Source: Verrucomicrobiota bacterium (GTDB lineage Bacteria > Verrucomicrobiota > Kiritimatiellia > UBA8416 > JAIOPI01). Taken from it: DNA of 10,042 nucleotides. The stretch lies in NCBI GenBank assembly GCA_027620105.1, contig JAQCIA010000048.1:1-10042 (forward strand), in the 5' to 3' direction. Position numbers and translations under genes: made by a program. How positions within the stretch are numbered: the first letter of the stretch is position 1; the number at the start of each line of letters is the position of its first letter. Below are positions 1 through 6,773 of this stretch, piece by piece. The notes beneath the pieces were generated by a model, which saw only the letters and a list, made by a program, of their open reading frames with translations, was not told the DNA's origin and did not search any database.

Positions 1-78
1 CGGCTTGCCAGCGGCTCATGGGTTGGGGATACTCACGGCCTTTCGTTCGGGAAGCATGCATTAGGGAGTGAGGATACC

Positions 79-339
79 ATGGGCCTTGGGAGAATTTGGC
101 GTAAGAAGCCGCTGCGTCGTCCGAAGAAGACGGGATCTGCCCGTCGTCGTCGCCAGCTGGTGCATCGTAAGCGTTTGGTTGCCATGGGAGAGGATGCGAA
201 GGCCGTTGGCAAAATGAACCCGAAAGAGGTTCGCACCGCACTCAATGCCAAGCGCAAATCCACGGCGAGGGCGGCGGCGAAAGCTGCCAAGCCGATCGTG
301 AAGCCGGCCGTCAAGGCTGCTAAGCCCGCTGCGAAATAG
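79..339 (+). CDS. Small, strongly basic protein with histone-H1-like Lys/Ala/Pro tail
   Basis: An 86-residue protein with no family that I can name with certainty. Residues 1-35 are packed with Lys and Arg, including a four-arginine run at about 22-25. Residues 36-58 look like a short helical segment (AMGEDAKAVGKMNPKEV). From about 60 to the end it is a low-complexity Lys/Ala/Pro tail with repeated AKP/VKP/AKAAKP units, like the tails of eukaryotic H1 and bacterial H1-like proteins. This composition fits binding to DNA or rRNA. Eight of the 13 arginine codons are CGT, whereas neighbouring genes mostly use CGC/CGG; this suggests strong expression, as for ribosomal or nucleoid proteins. The ATG start has good purine-rich sequence just upstream (GGGAG at 64-68, AGGA at 71-74). 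It stands alone, convergent with the helicase gene. Alternatives are a lineage-specific ribosome-associated protein or a nucleoid protein. The coding call is fairly sure; the role is inference from composition. Confidence 0.72.
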   Translation: MGLGRIWRKKPLRRPKKTGSARRRRQLVHRKRLVAMGEDAKAVGKMNPKEVRTALNAKRKSTARAAAKAAKPIVKPAVKAAKPAAK

Positions 340-417
340 GAACGTCGGCACCGACCGATGGGGCGGGCTATGACAGGCGTCCTTCACCAAGCCACAGGTC
401 TGCGCGTGGACGTGCAT

Positions 418-2472
418 TCAGGCCCATCTTGAACGGATGCGGTCGGCGATGGGGCGCGCGGTGGCGTCTGATGCGGCTGGATCCTCCGAACCGTCGGCTC
501 CCGATTGGGCTTCCTGCATGGTCCCCCGTACGGCATCGCTGAAAAAGCGCGACAGTTGCGCGTAGATGTGTCGATCCGTGTGCCGGTGCCAGGTGTGGTA
601 GTAGCGCATGGGCCACTCCACGTAGAGGAAGTTGCGGGCGCGGGTCATGGCCACATAGGTCAGGCGCAACTCCTCCTCAATTTCGGCAGGGGAGCCGGTG
701 GCCATGTCGGAAGGCAGGCAGCCATCGGAGGCGTGCATCACATGCACGACATCCCACTCGCAACCTTTGGCCGAATGGATGGTGGACAGAACCAGCCAGT
801 CCTCATCGAGGAGCGGCACCCCGGCCAGCTCGCTCGTGGAGGTGGGGGGATCAAGTTGAAGATCCGACAAGAAGTTGCGGCGTGAGCGGTAGCCCGTGGC
901 GAGTTGTTCCAGCGTCTGCAGATCACGTGCGCGCGCGCCCGCATTCTCGTAGCGCTCCTTCAGCAGCGGATCATAGAAGGTGCGGATGCGTTCCACCTGA
1001 GTGGCTGGAGGCAGGGCCGGGGTGCGATAGATTTCTCCGAGGAGCAAGGCCAGGCCTTGCAAGGCAGGGACGGCGGACGCGGGCGCGGTAAAGGTGGCGA
1101 GGGCCGCGGGATCGCGATTTGCTTCGGTCACGTGACGCAGGGCGCGCGCGGCAATGCCGGGGCCGACACCCGGCAGCAACTGCAGCACACGAAACCAGGC
1201 CATGTCGTCGCGCGGGTTTTCAACGATGCGCAGGAAGGCGATGAGGTCCTTGATGTGCCCGAACTCCAGAAAGCGCAACCCACCGTACTTGTGGTAGGGA
1301 ATGTTGCGCCGCGCGAGTTCAAGTTCCAGTGACGCGGAGTGGTGGGCGGCGCGAAACAGGACGGCCTGTTCGCGCAACGGGATGCCTTCCTCACGGTGGG
1401 CGAGGACGCGTTCGACGATAAAGCGATCCTGATCTGACTCTTCTTTGCAGGTCACCAGCAGCGGTTTCTGGCCATCACCGCGGGTGGACCAGAGATCTTT
1501 CGTGAAGCGTTCCTGAGCCTGGCCGATGAGGGCATTGGTGGTGGCCAGGATGGGGGTGATGGAACGGTAGTTCTGCGAAAGCGTGACCACCGTTGTGCCG
1601 GGAAACTGTTTGGGAAAATCGAGCATGTTGCGCACATTGGCGGCGCGAAAGCTGTAAATGCTTTGGGCGTCGTCGCCGACGGCCATGATGCGTGCGCCAC
1701 CCGTGGCCATGCCGCCCAGGATGCGGGCCTGCAGGCTGTTCGTGTCCTGATACTCGTCCACGAGGATGTGGTCGAAGCGGCCCCCGATGTCGCGGGCGAG
1801 GGTGGAGTCCGTCAGCAACTCGGCCCAGTAGAGCAGCAAGTCGTCGTAATCGAGCACATTGCGCTCCTGCTTGCGGGTGACGTAGGCCTGAAATAGGATT
1901 TTTAATTCCTTGGACCAGTTGGCGCACCAGGGGAAATGGCGGCGCAGGACTTCGGCGATGTCCTCGGTGCCGTTCACGCAGCGCGAGTAGACGGCGAGGC
2001 AGGTGGACTTTCGCGGGAAACGTTTCTCCTTGGCGTGCAGGCCCTGTTCCTGACGCAGCACGTTCAGCTGGTCCTCGGCGTCACCCTGATCCATGACGGT
2101 AAAATCCGCGCTCAAGCCGGCGGGTTTGGCATACACGCGGAGCAGGCGATTGGCAGTGGCGTGAAAGGTTCCGCCCCAGACGCGGCTGGCGGCGCCTGGC
2201 GCAGGCGAGCAGGCCTCGGCACGTTTCAACATTTCCTGGGCGGCGCGCCGGGTGAACGTCAGCAGCAGAATCCGGCCCGGGTCCGTGCCATTGGCGATCA
2301 GGTGGGCGACGCGAGATGCGAGTGTGCGTGTTTTTCCGCTGCCGGCGCCTGCAACGACGAGCAGGTGTCCTGCGGCATGTGTAACGGCCTGGCGCTGTTC
2401 GGGGTTCAGGTCGAGCAGCCACGGTGCGGTTTGCGGTGCGGTGTGATCCGTGGTTGTCTTTTTCTGAGCCAT
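418..2472 (-). CDS. ATP-dependent DNA helicase, UvrD/PcrA/Rep family (SF1A)
   Basis: A 684-residue 3'-5' DNA helicase that would unwind DNA with ATP in repair or replication restart. All SF1A motifs are present in order: Q motif LNPEQRQAV (22-30), Walker A AGAGSGKT (41-48), motif Ia TFTRRAA (72-78), a TFHA segment (102-105), Walker B DEYQD (239-243), motif III GDDAQSIYSFRAA (266-278), motif IV QNYRS (300-304), the YGGLRF...IKD segment (396-409), motif V TIHSAKGCEWDVVHV (564-578) and motif VI LRLTYVAMTRAR (602-613). Length matches PcrA/Rep/UvrD. The last 70 residues are hydrophilic and I see no Tudor-like C-terminal domain, so the protein may lack the RNA-polymerase-binding tail of some PcrA/UvrD proteins. 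It is divergent from the PabC-like gene, with 43 nt between the two start codons. The ATG has no Shine-Dalgarno but a good promoter match just upstream. Family assignment is certain; the choice among UvrD, PcrA and Rep is not. Confidence 0.95.
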   Translation of the reverse strand: MAQKKTTTDHTAPQTAPWLLDLNPEQRQAVTHAAGHLLVVAGAGSGKTRTLASRVAHLIANGTDPGRILLLTFTRRAAQEMLKRAEACSPAPGAASRVWGGTFHATANRLLRVYAKPAGLSADFTVMDQGDAEDQLNVLRQEQGLHAKEKRFPRKSTCLAVYSRCVNGTEDIAEVLRRHFPWCANWSKELKILFQAYVTRKQERNVLDYDDLLLYWAELLTDSTLARDIGGRFDHILVDEYQDTNSLQARILGGMATGGARIMAVGDDAQSIYSFRAANVRNMLDFPKQFPGTTVVTLSQNYRSITPILATTNALIGQAQERFTKDLWSTRGDGQKPLLVTCKEESDQDRFIVERVLAHREEGIPLREQAVLFRAAHHSASLELELARRNIPYHKYGGLRFLEFGHIKDLIAFLRIVENPRDDMAWFRVLQLLPGVGPGIAARALRHVTEANRDPAALATFTAPASAVPALQGLALLLGEIYRTPALPPATQVERIRTFYDPLLKERYENAGARARDLQTLEQLATGYRSRRNFLSDLQLDPPTSTSELAGVPLLDEDWLVLSTIHSAKGCEWDVVHVMHASDGCLPSDMATGSPAEIEEELRLTYVAMTRARNFLYVEWPMRYYHTWHRHTDRHIYAQLSRFFSDAVRGTMQEAQSGADGSEDPAASDATARPIADRIRSRWA

Positions 2473-2478
2473 CGCGGC

Positions 2479-2508
2479 ATTGTAGCGTGATCAAGACGAA
2501 GAGGGCAA
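2479..2508 (-). promoter_or_regulatory. Candidate promoter of the helicase gene, -10 close to the start codon
   Basis: On the minus strand TTGCCC (2503-2508) lies 18 nt from TACAAT (2479-2484), which matches the sigma-70 -10 consensus at five of six bases. The -10 ends six nt before the ATG (2470-2472), so transcription would begin at or next to the start codon. No ribosome binding site precedes the ATG. The mRNA is therefore likely leaderless or nearly so. This is motif matching by eye. Confidence 0.45.
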
Positions 2509-2515
2509 CCGGTAC

Positions 2516-3202
2516 ATGAACGAACGTTCCGTTACGCGGACAGGAGCGGGTGGCGTGCAGGTGCAGCCCCTGCAATTGCTGGAAACGTTGCGCTGGACGC
2601 CGCAGGAGGGGTATTTCCTGCTGGATCTGCACCTGGCGCGATTGGTGCGGTCAGGCTCGGTTTTGGGTTTTGAGGTGGATTTGGCCAAGGTGGAGGAGGC
2701 GCTTGCGCGCGCCACGGCGGCAGGGCAGGTCGCGATGCGGGTGCGGGCGCTCCTGGGGCGGCGAGGCGAGGTCCAAGTCGAAGCGAGTGTGTTGTCGATT
2801 CCCGAGGTCCCGCCAATTTGGCGGATCGGGATGGCCGGGGGACCGGTTGATGCGAGCGATCCTCGCCTTCAGCACAAGACGACAGATCGAGAACCCTATG
2901 AGCGTGCGCGGGCAATGCGGGGCGACTTGGACGATGTGATTCTTTTCAACGGACGTGGCGAGGTGACGGAAGCGACGGTTGCCAACATTGTGGTGGAACG
3001 GAAGGGGGAGCGCGTGACGCCGCCACTGGGTTGTGGGTTGCTGGCGGGCACGTTTCGCGCGTACCTAATCGCGCGGGGTGAGGTCCGTGAGGAAGTCATC
3101 ACGCGGGACGCATTGCGGAAAGCGGATGCGATCTGGCTGATCAATTCGGTGCGTGAGTGGATGCCTGCACGGCTCGAGGCGGGAGACGACGCGGGGGGGT
3201 AG
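2516..3202 (+). CDS. Fold-type IV PLP enzyme, aminodeoxychorismate lyase-like (PabC-type)
   Basis: A 228-residue class IV aminotransferase-family protein. It most resembles the C-terminal half of PabB-PabC fusions: the opening LLETLRW (21-27), GYFLLDLHLARL (32-43, with the family His39 and Arg42), and the ending IWLINSVREWMPARL (206-220) are typical. The PLP-binding lysine is expected at K121 in HKTTDR. NGRGEVTEATVANIVV (145-160) carries the conserved Glu152 and Asn157 of the cofactor site, and GCGLLAGTFRAYLI (172-185) is the usual late block. PabC converts 4-amino-4-deoxychorismate to p-aminobenzoate and pyruvate in folate synthesis in the cytosol. Here the domain stands alone, since the gene next door is divergent and no pabA or pabB lies in the window. 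A branched-chain or D-amino-acid aminotransferase is possible but the end blocks fit PabC better. The ATG follows GAGGG at 2501-2505, about 10 nt away. Confidence 0.85.
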   Translation: MNERSVTRTGAGGVQVQPLQLLETLRWTPQEGYFLLDLHLARLVRSGSVLGFEVDLAKVEEALARATAAGQVAMRVRALLGRRGEVQVEASVLSIPEVPPIWRIGMAGGPVDASDPRLQHKTTDREPYERARAMRGDLDDVILFNGRGEVTEATVANIVVERKGERVTPPLGCGLLAGTFRAYLIARGEVREEVITRDALRKADAIWLINSVREWMPARLEAGDDAGG

Positions 3203-3229
3203 CGCGGACTGGTCATTTACTGCCCGGAT

Positions 3230-3282
3230 GCCGCACGCGGTGCGGCGACTACAGCATTCCCGTCACCGTGAGGCCGCACCGC
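3230..3282. terminator. Hairpin with a competing distal arm in the convergent intergenic region
   Basis: GCCGCAC (3230-3236) and GTGCGGC (3240-3246) form a perfect 7-bp stem closed by a 3-nt GCG loop. The sequence GCGGTGCGGC (3237-3246) can instead pair perfectly over 10 bp with GCCGCACCGC (3273-3282), leaving a 26-nt loop. The two pairings exclude each other because they share the middle arm. The site lies between the 3' ends of the PabC-like gene and the symporter gene, where a bidirectional terminator would be useful. There is no T-tract on either strand next to the stem, so intrinsic termination is not well supported. Confidence 0.35.
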
Positions 3283-3346
3283 CACAATCGCGTGTAAAGA
3301 TGCTAGCGACGGATCGCGTGCGCCTTCAGTCCGCAGCGTAAAACAA

Positions 3347-4645
3347 TCAGGTGGTGTCGCACGGGAGGTTGGCACTGTCCGCCTGCTCGACGCGGGAGAG
3401 GTAGAGGGCACACAGCAGATCGCCACCCACATTGAGCACGGTGCGGCCCATGTCGAGGACGCGATCCACGCCGAGAATGAGCGCGATGCCCTCGGGTGGG
3501 ATGCCGGTGGCGGCCATGACGGACATGATCAGCGGGAGCGATCCACCGGGAACGCCGGCAACGCCGACGGCGGTGAGGAAGACCAGAACGATGACGGTGG
3601 CCTGCTGCGCGATGGTCAGATCGATGCCGAAGACCTGCGCCACGAAGATCACGACGACGCCTTCAAAGAGCGCCGTGCCATCCATATTCACCGTGGCGCC
3701 GAGGGGGACTGTGAAGGACGTCACGGCGGGCGACACACCGAAGCGCTGCTCGAGGGTGCGGATGGTGGTGGGCATGGTGGCATTACTGGAACTGGTGCTG
3801 AAGGCGGTCAGAAACACCGGCAAGCCACCCTGGAAGAACTCTCGCGCGGGCATGCGAATCAAGTAACGGGCGATTAGGCCGTAGGTAATGAAGAAGTGAA
3901 TGGCGTAGGCGCCGACGACCACGCCGAGGTAGGCCCCGAGCTGGCGGACGATGCCAAATCCGAAGCGGGTGAGGGTGGCCGCAATGAGTGCCGCGACCGC
4001 ATAGGGGGCCAGTCGCATGATCCAACCGACGATGGTGACGCAGGCCTCGGATATGGCCTGGAGCACGTCGACCAGGGGCTTGGCGTCCTGCGGTTTCAGG
4101 GCCAGCAGGGCCAGCCCGAAGATAATGGCGGCGAAAACGATGGCCAGCATCTGACCGTCGGCCATGGCCTGAATGAAATTGCGTGGGATGAGTGACTGTA
4201 CAAGTCCGGGCCAGAGGGAATCCGCAACCTGGTTGCTATTGCCGGCGAGGCTGGCGAGCTGGGCGCCCATGTCCGCGCGAGCCTTATCGACGAGTTCCTG
4301 GGGAACGCCAGCACCCGGTCGCACGAGGGTGACCAGTGTTTGACCGATGAAAATGGCGATGAGGGACGTGCAGGCATAGAACAGCAGCAGACGAAGGCCA
4401 AGGCGACGGATGCTAGCCATGTTGCCCAGACGGGTCATGCCGGCGGCGACGGACGCGAAGACCAGTGGCACCACGGTGATGAACAGCCCACGCAGGAAGA
4501 TGCTGCCGAGCGGATCGATGACATGCGTCAGGAGCCGCTCGCGGTCGGGATTTGGGCCCCAAAGATTCAGGACGTATCCAAGGATAACACCGGCCACGAG
4601 GCCGATCCATAGACCGCGGTTGGGGCGCTGCGCTTCCTTCGCCAT
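3347..4645 (-). CDS. Dicarboxylate/acidic amino acid:cation symporter (DAACS family, GltP/DctA-like)
   Basis: A 432-residue inner-membrane secondary transporter of the GltPh/GltP/DctA family, which imports aspartate, glutamate or C4-dicarboxylates with Na+ or H+. Visible motifs, numbered from the ATG at 4645: the Ser-rich hairpin-1 segment TAFSTSSSNATMP (280-292), NMDGT in TM7 (320-324), hairpin 2 VGVAGVPGGSLP (360-371), and the TM8 substrate site DMGRTVLNVGGD (398-409). In GltPh the equivalents are D394, R397, N401 and D405. Arg401 here favours an acidic substrate over neutral amino acids. SNATMP has Asn where many relatives have Ala, a minor change. An in-frame GTG at 4717 would add 24 residues of unrelated character; I prefer the ATG at 4645 because MAKEAQRPNRG precedes TM1 directly and a -10-like box lies inside the longer version. 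The gene is divergent from wzm and monocistronic. Family is sure; substrate is inferred. Confidence 0.93.
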   Translation of the reverse strand: MAKEAQRPNRGLWIGLVAGVILGYVLNLWGPNPDRERLLTHVIDPLGSIFLRGLFITVVPLVFASVAAGMTRLGNMASIRRLGLRLLLFYACTSLIAIFIGQTLVTLVRPGAGVPQELVDKARADMGAQLASLAGNSNQVADSLWPGLVQSLIPRNFIQAMADGQMLAIVFAAIIFGLALLALKPQDAKPLVDVLQAISEACVTIVGWIMRLAPYAVAALIAATLTRFGFGIVRQLGAYLGVVVGAYAIHFFITYGLIARYLIRMPAREFFQGGLPVFLTAFSTSSSNATMPTTIRTLEQRFGVSPAVTSFTVPLGATVNMDGTALFEGVVVIFVAQVFGIDLTIAQQATVIVLVFLTAVGVAGVPGGSLPLIMSVMAATGIPPEGIALILGVDRVLDMGRTVLNVGGDLLCALYLSRVEQADSANLPCDTT

Positions 4646-4651
4646 GGAATG

Positions 4652-4680
4652 TTTATACAGAATCAGGCCTGCCGGGGCGA
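4652..4680 (-). promoter_or_regulatory. Candidate promoter of the symporter gene, -10 close to the start codon
   Basis: On the minus strand TATAAA (4652-4657) matches the -10 consensus at five of six positions and lies six nt from the ATG at 4645. TCGCCC (4675-4680) sits at 17-nt spacing and matches the -35 consensus at only three positions. No Shine-Dalgarno precedes the ATG. The arrangement mirrors the helicase gene and again suggests a leaderless or very short leader. Confidence 0.4.
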
Positions 4681-4745
4681 TGCTTTCGTCGGAAAACGTG
4701 TGCGCACGCACCTGCACGACCGTGACTGGTTCGCAGGGGCCAAGA

Positions 4746-4774
4746 TTGACAATGGGGGAGCGAGTGCGGAGAAT
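4746..4774 (+). promoter_or_regulatory. Candidate promoter of the wzm operon
   Basis: A perfect TTGACA (4746-4751) is followed after 17 nt by GAGAAT (4769-4774), four of six matches to the -10 consensus. The -10 ends eight nt before the wzm ATG. A GGAG at 4768-4771 overlaps the -10 and could serve as a distant ribosome site (11 nt) if transcription starts further upstream, so the leaderless reading is less certain here. Confidence 0.42.
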
Positions 4775-4782
4775 CGGCGGTC

Positions 4783-5565
4783 ATGTTTTCGGCACTTCAG
4801 GACGTGGTGCGCCATCGGGAGTTGTTGTGGATTCTCGTGGGGCGCAACCTCAAGATTCGCTACAAGAATTCCGCATTGGGGTTCTTCTGGTCGCTGCTGG
4901 CGCCGTTGTTCATGATCGGCATCTATACGGTCTTCCTGAAGCTGATGAAGTTTTCGATGAACCTGCCCATGCTGGTCACAGGAATCATCGCGTGGCAGTT
5001 CGCAGCGATGAGTTTGGGCGATTCGCTGCATGCGATTGTCGGGAACGCCAATCTGGTCACAAAATCCGCATTTCCGCGGATCATCCTGCCTTTGAGCATG
5101 GTGCTGGCGAATGTGGTGAATTTCCTGCTCTCCTGCATTGTCCTCATCGTGTACCTGGTGGTGGAGCGAGCGGATTTGAGTCATGCAGCCTGGTTCCCGG
5201 TCGTGCTCATTGTCCATGTCTCACTGGTCACCGGAGTCGCGCTGCTCTTCTCAACGGCGAACGTATTCTTCCGGGACACGGAGCATCTGGTTTCGATGAT
5301 TCTACTGGCCTGGTTTTTCCTGACGCCGGTGATTTATCCGGATGCCCTGGTGCTTGAGAATCCCGCATTTCCGGCGGCGGTGCAGGCGCTGTTCTTTGCA
5401 AATCCCATGACCGGGGTGATCACGGGCTATCGCATGGCACTGCTGGGGTGGGCCGGGCCAGGGACGGCCTATCTGCTGCTGTCGGTTGTGGCATCGTTGT
5501 CCATTCTGTTGTTGGGCCTGTTTGTGTTCCTGTGTTGCCAGGATCGTTTCGGAGATGAATTGTGA
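4783..5565 (+). CDS. wzm: ABC-2 type polysaccharide export permease (Wzm family)
   Basis: A 260-residue integral membrane subunit that, as a dimer with the ATPase encoded next, would flip or export a finished polysaccharide (O-antigen, capsule or similar) across the inner membrane. Diagnostic features: the amphipathic N-terminal segment followed by LVGRNLKIRYKNSALGFFWS (18-37), which is the hallmark of Wzm/TagG/KpsM-type permeases; about six hydrophobic segments (near 34-54, 64-80, 105-127, 138-160, 168-186, 226-251); FPRIILPLS (97-105); the short FFRD after the fourth segment (162-165); TPVIYP (181-186); and NPMTGVITGYR (207-217). Length is typical. The stop codon overlaps the GTG start of wzt by 4 nt, so the two are translationally coupled. 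The reading frame is open upstream of the ATG, but the conserved N-terminal block starts close after it. No glycosyltransferase is adjacent, so the cargo cannot be named. Confidence 0.93.
   Translation: MFSALQDVVRHRELLWILVGRNLKIRYKNSALGFFWSLLAPLFMIGIYTVFLKLMKFSMNLPMLVTGIIAWQFAAMSLGDSLHAIVGNANLVTKSAFPRIILPLSMVLANVVNFLLSCIVLIVYLVVERADLSHAAWFPVVLIVHVSLVTGVALLFSTANVFFRDTEHLVSMILLAWFFLTPVIYPDALVLENPAFPAAVQALFFANPMTGVITGYRMALLGWAGPGTAYLLLSVVASLSILLLGLFVFLCCQDRFGDEL
5551..5554 (+). promoter_or_regulatory. Ribosome binding site of wzt inside wzm
   Basis: GGAG within the last codons of wzm lies seven nt before the GTG start of wzt at 5562. It supports this GTG as the true start and a coupled GTGA stop/start overlap. 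Confidence 0.6.
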
Positions 5566-6746
5566 GTGCGCCGGCCATACGGGTTGAGGGTGTGTCCAAG
5601 CGGTTTGTTTTGAGCGGGCGCGGTTCACGCACGCTGAAATCGGCGGCGATGGATCTGGTGCGTTTCCGCGGGCGCGGCGCGGCGCGGGAGTTCTGGGCAC
5701 TGCGGGATATTGCTTTTGAAGTTTCCGCCGGCGAGACCTTGGGCATCATTGGTGCCAACGGGGCCGGAAAAAGCACACTCCTGTCGCTTTTGGCCGGGAC
5801 GCGTCCGCCCACGACGGGGCGCATCACCACGCGCGGCACGATTTCATCCCTGCTGGAACTCGGTGCCGGATTTCATCCCGAGCTGACGGGGCGCGAGAAT
5901 GTGTATCTGGCGGGAGCGGTGATGGGGATTCCGCGTCGGGCCATGCGTGAACGATTCGACGCGATCGTGGCGTTTGCCGGGATCGATCAGTTCATCGATC
6001 AGCCCGTGAAGCACTACTCATCCGGCATGTATGTGCGTTTGGGGTTCGCCGTTGCGGTTGAGGTAAATCCCGATATTTTGCTGATCGACGAAGTGCTGGC
6101 GGTGGGGGATATCGCCTTTCAGCGCAAGTGCATCGAGAAAATGGACGAGTTTCGCCGGCGCGGAAAGACGATGCTGATCATTTCCCACGATCTGGAAACC
6201 ATTCAGTCCATCAGCGACCGCATTCTGCTGCTCGCGGGTGGGCGGTTGACCGGGCTAGGCAAGCCGGAAACCGTGGTGGAGCAGTATCGGACGACGGTGC
6301 GCGCGGAGCAGGCGGCGGCCATGCGGCGTGACTGGGGCTCGGGGGAAGTCACCATTTCCGGTGTGACCGTGCGCAATGCGAAGGGCGCCGCGACGGACAC
6401 CTTTCAGCAGGGCGACACGATCCATGTCGAAATCGCATTTGATGCGCACCAGCGCGTCGAGGATCCCGTATTTGGCTTTGCGGTGTCCAACCAGGCCGGT
6501 GTGAAGTTGTATGGAAACAACACGCAGATTGAGGGGCACCACGTGGCCACCATTGATGGCAAGGGCAGTGTGCGTCTCGCGTTGGGGCCGAATACGCTTG
6601 GTCCGGGACATTACATGCTGTCGTTCTCGACGCACTCCGCAGATCACAAGGTGAATTTTCATCGCATCGACAACGGATTCCCGATTGTGATTGAAGGGGA
6701 TCGCCCGTTTGAGGGTTGCTACATGCCGGTGCGCTGGGGTGCGTGA
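5562..6746 (+). CDS. wzt: ABC polysaccharide exporter ATPase with Wzt-type carbohydrate-binding C-terminal domain
   Basis: A 394-residue ATPase partner of the Wzm permease. The nucleotide-binding domain covers about residues 5-245: Walker A GANGAGKST (64-72), signature YSSGM (152-156) as usual in this subfamily, Walker B DILLIDE (171-177) with catalytic Glu177 and the following VLAVGD, and the switch His209 in ISHD. The family-typical LLELGAGFHPELTGREN (98-113) is also present. Residues about 258-392 form a beta-rich domain (GEVTISGVTV, GDTIHVEIAF, FGFAVSNQAGVKLYGNN, GPGHYMLSFST, then FEGCYMPVRWGA) that matches the Wzt C-terminal fold. In studied Wzt proteins this domain recognises the capped end of the glycan before export. 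Its presence favours O-antigen-like export over TagH or KpsT types that lack it. It is coupled to wzm; the unknown membrane protein follows after 27 nt. No capping enzyme is visible nearby. Confidence 0.94.
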   Translation: MSAPAIRVEGVSKRFVLSGRGSRTLKSAAMDLVRFRGRGAAREFWALRDIAFEVSAGETLGIIGANGAGKSTLLSLLAGTRPPTTGRITTRGTISSLLELGAGFHPELTGRENVYLAGAVMGIPRRAMRERFDAIVAFAGIDQFIDQPVKHYSSGMYVRLGFAVAVEVNPDILLIDEVLAVGDIAFQRKCIEKMDEFRRRGKTMLIISHDLETIQSISDRILLLAGGRLTGLGKPETVVEQYRTTVRAEQAAAMRRDWGSGEVTISGVTVRNAKGAATDTFQQGDTIHVEIAFDAHQRVEDPVFGFAVSNQAGVKLYGNNTQIEGHHVATIDGKGSVRLALGPNTLGPGHYMLSFSTHSADHKVNFHRIDNGFPIVIEGDRPFEGCYMPVRWGA

Positions 6747-6761
6747 ACATCGCGACGCGTG

Positions 6762-6766
6762 GGAGG
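6762..6766 (+). promoter_or_regulatory. Strong ribosome binding site deciding the start of the unknown membrane protein
   Basis: GGAGG lies seven nt before the GTG at 6774. An alternative GTG at 6759 overlaps this site and has no ribosome site of its own, so the start at 6774 is preferred. Confidence 0.65.
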
Positions 6767-6773
6767 GGCTGAC

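Noticed and set aside
343..354. Possible terminator after the small basic protein (GTCG-GCAC-CGAC)
   Set aside because: The stem is only four base pairs with no following T-tract, which is too weak to call.
61..417. A 118-codon minus-strand frame opposite the small basic protein
   Set aside because: It is antisense to a gene with good ribosome site and codon bias, and its translation has no recognisable features.
1936..2490. A 184-codon plus-strand frame opposite the helicase N-terminus
   Set aside because: It is the antisense shadow of the Walker A and motif Ia region of an unmistakable helicase.
3287..3320. Direct repeat ATCGCGTG (3287-3294 and 3313-3320)
   Set aside because: Eight bases repeated once in GC-rich sequence is expected by chance; no third copy or attachment-site context is seen.
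4410..5357. A 315-codon plus-strand frame overlapping the symporter start and most of wzm
   Set aside because: It runs out of frame through wzm, which has clear family motifs, and antisense to the symporter N-terminus. Its sequence shows no domain.
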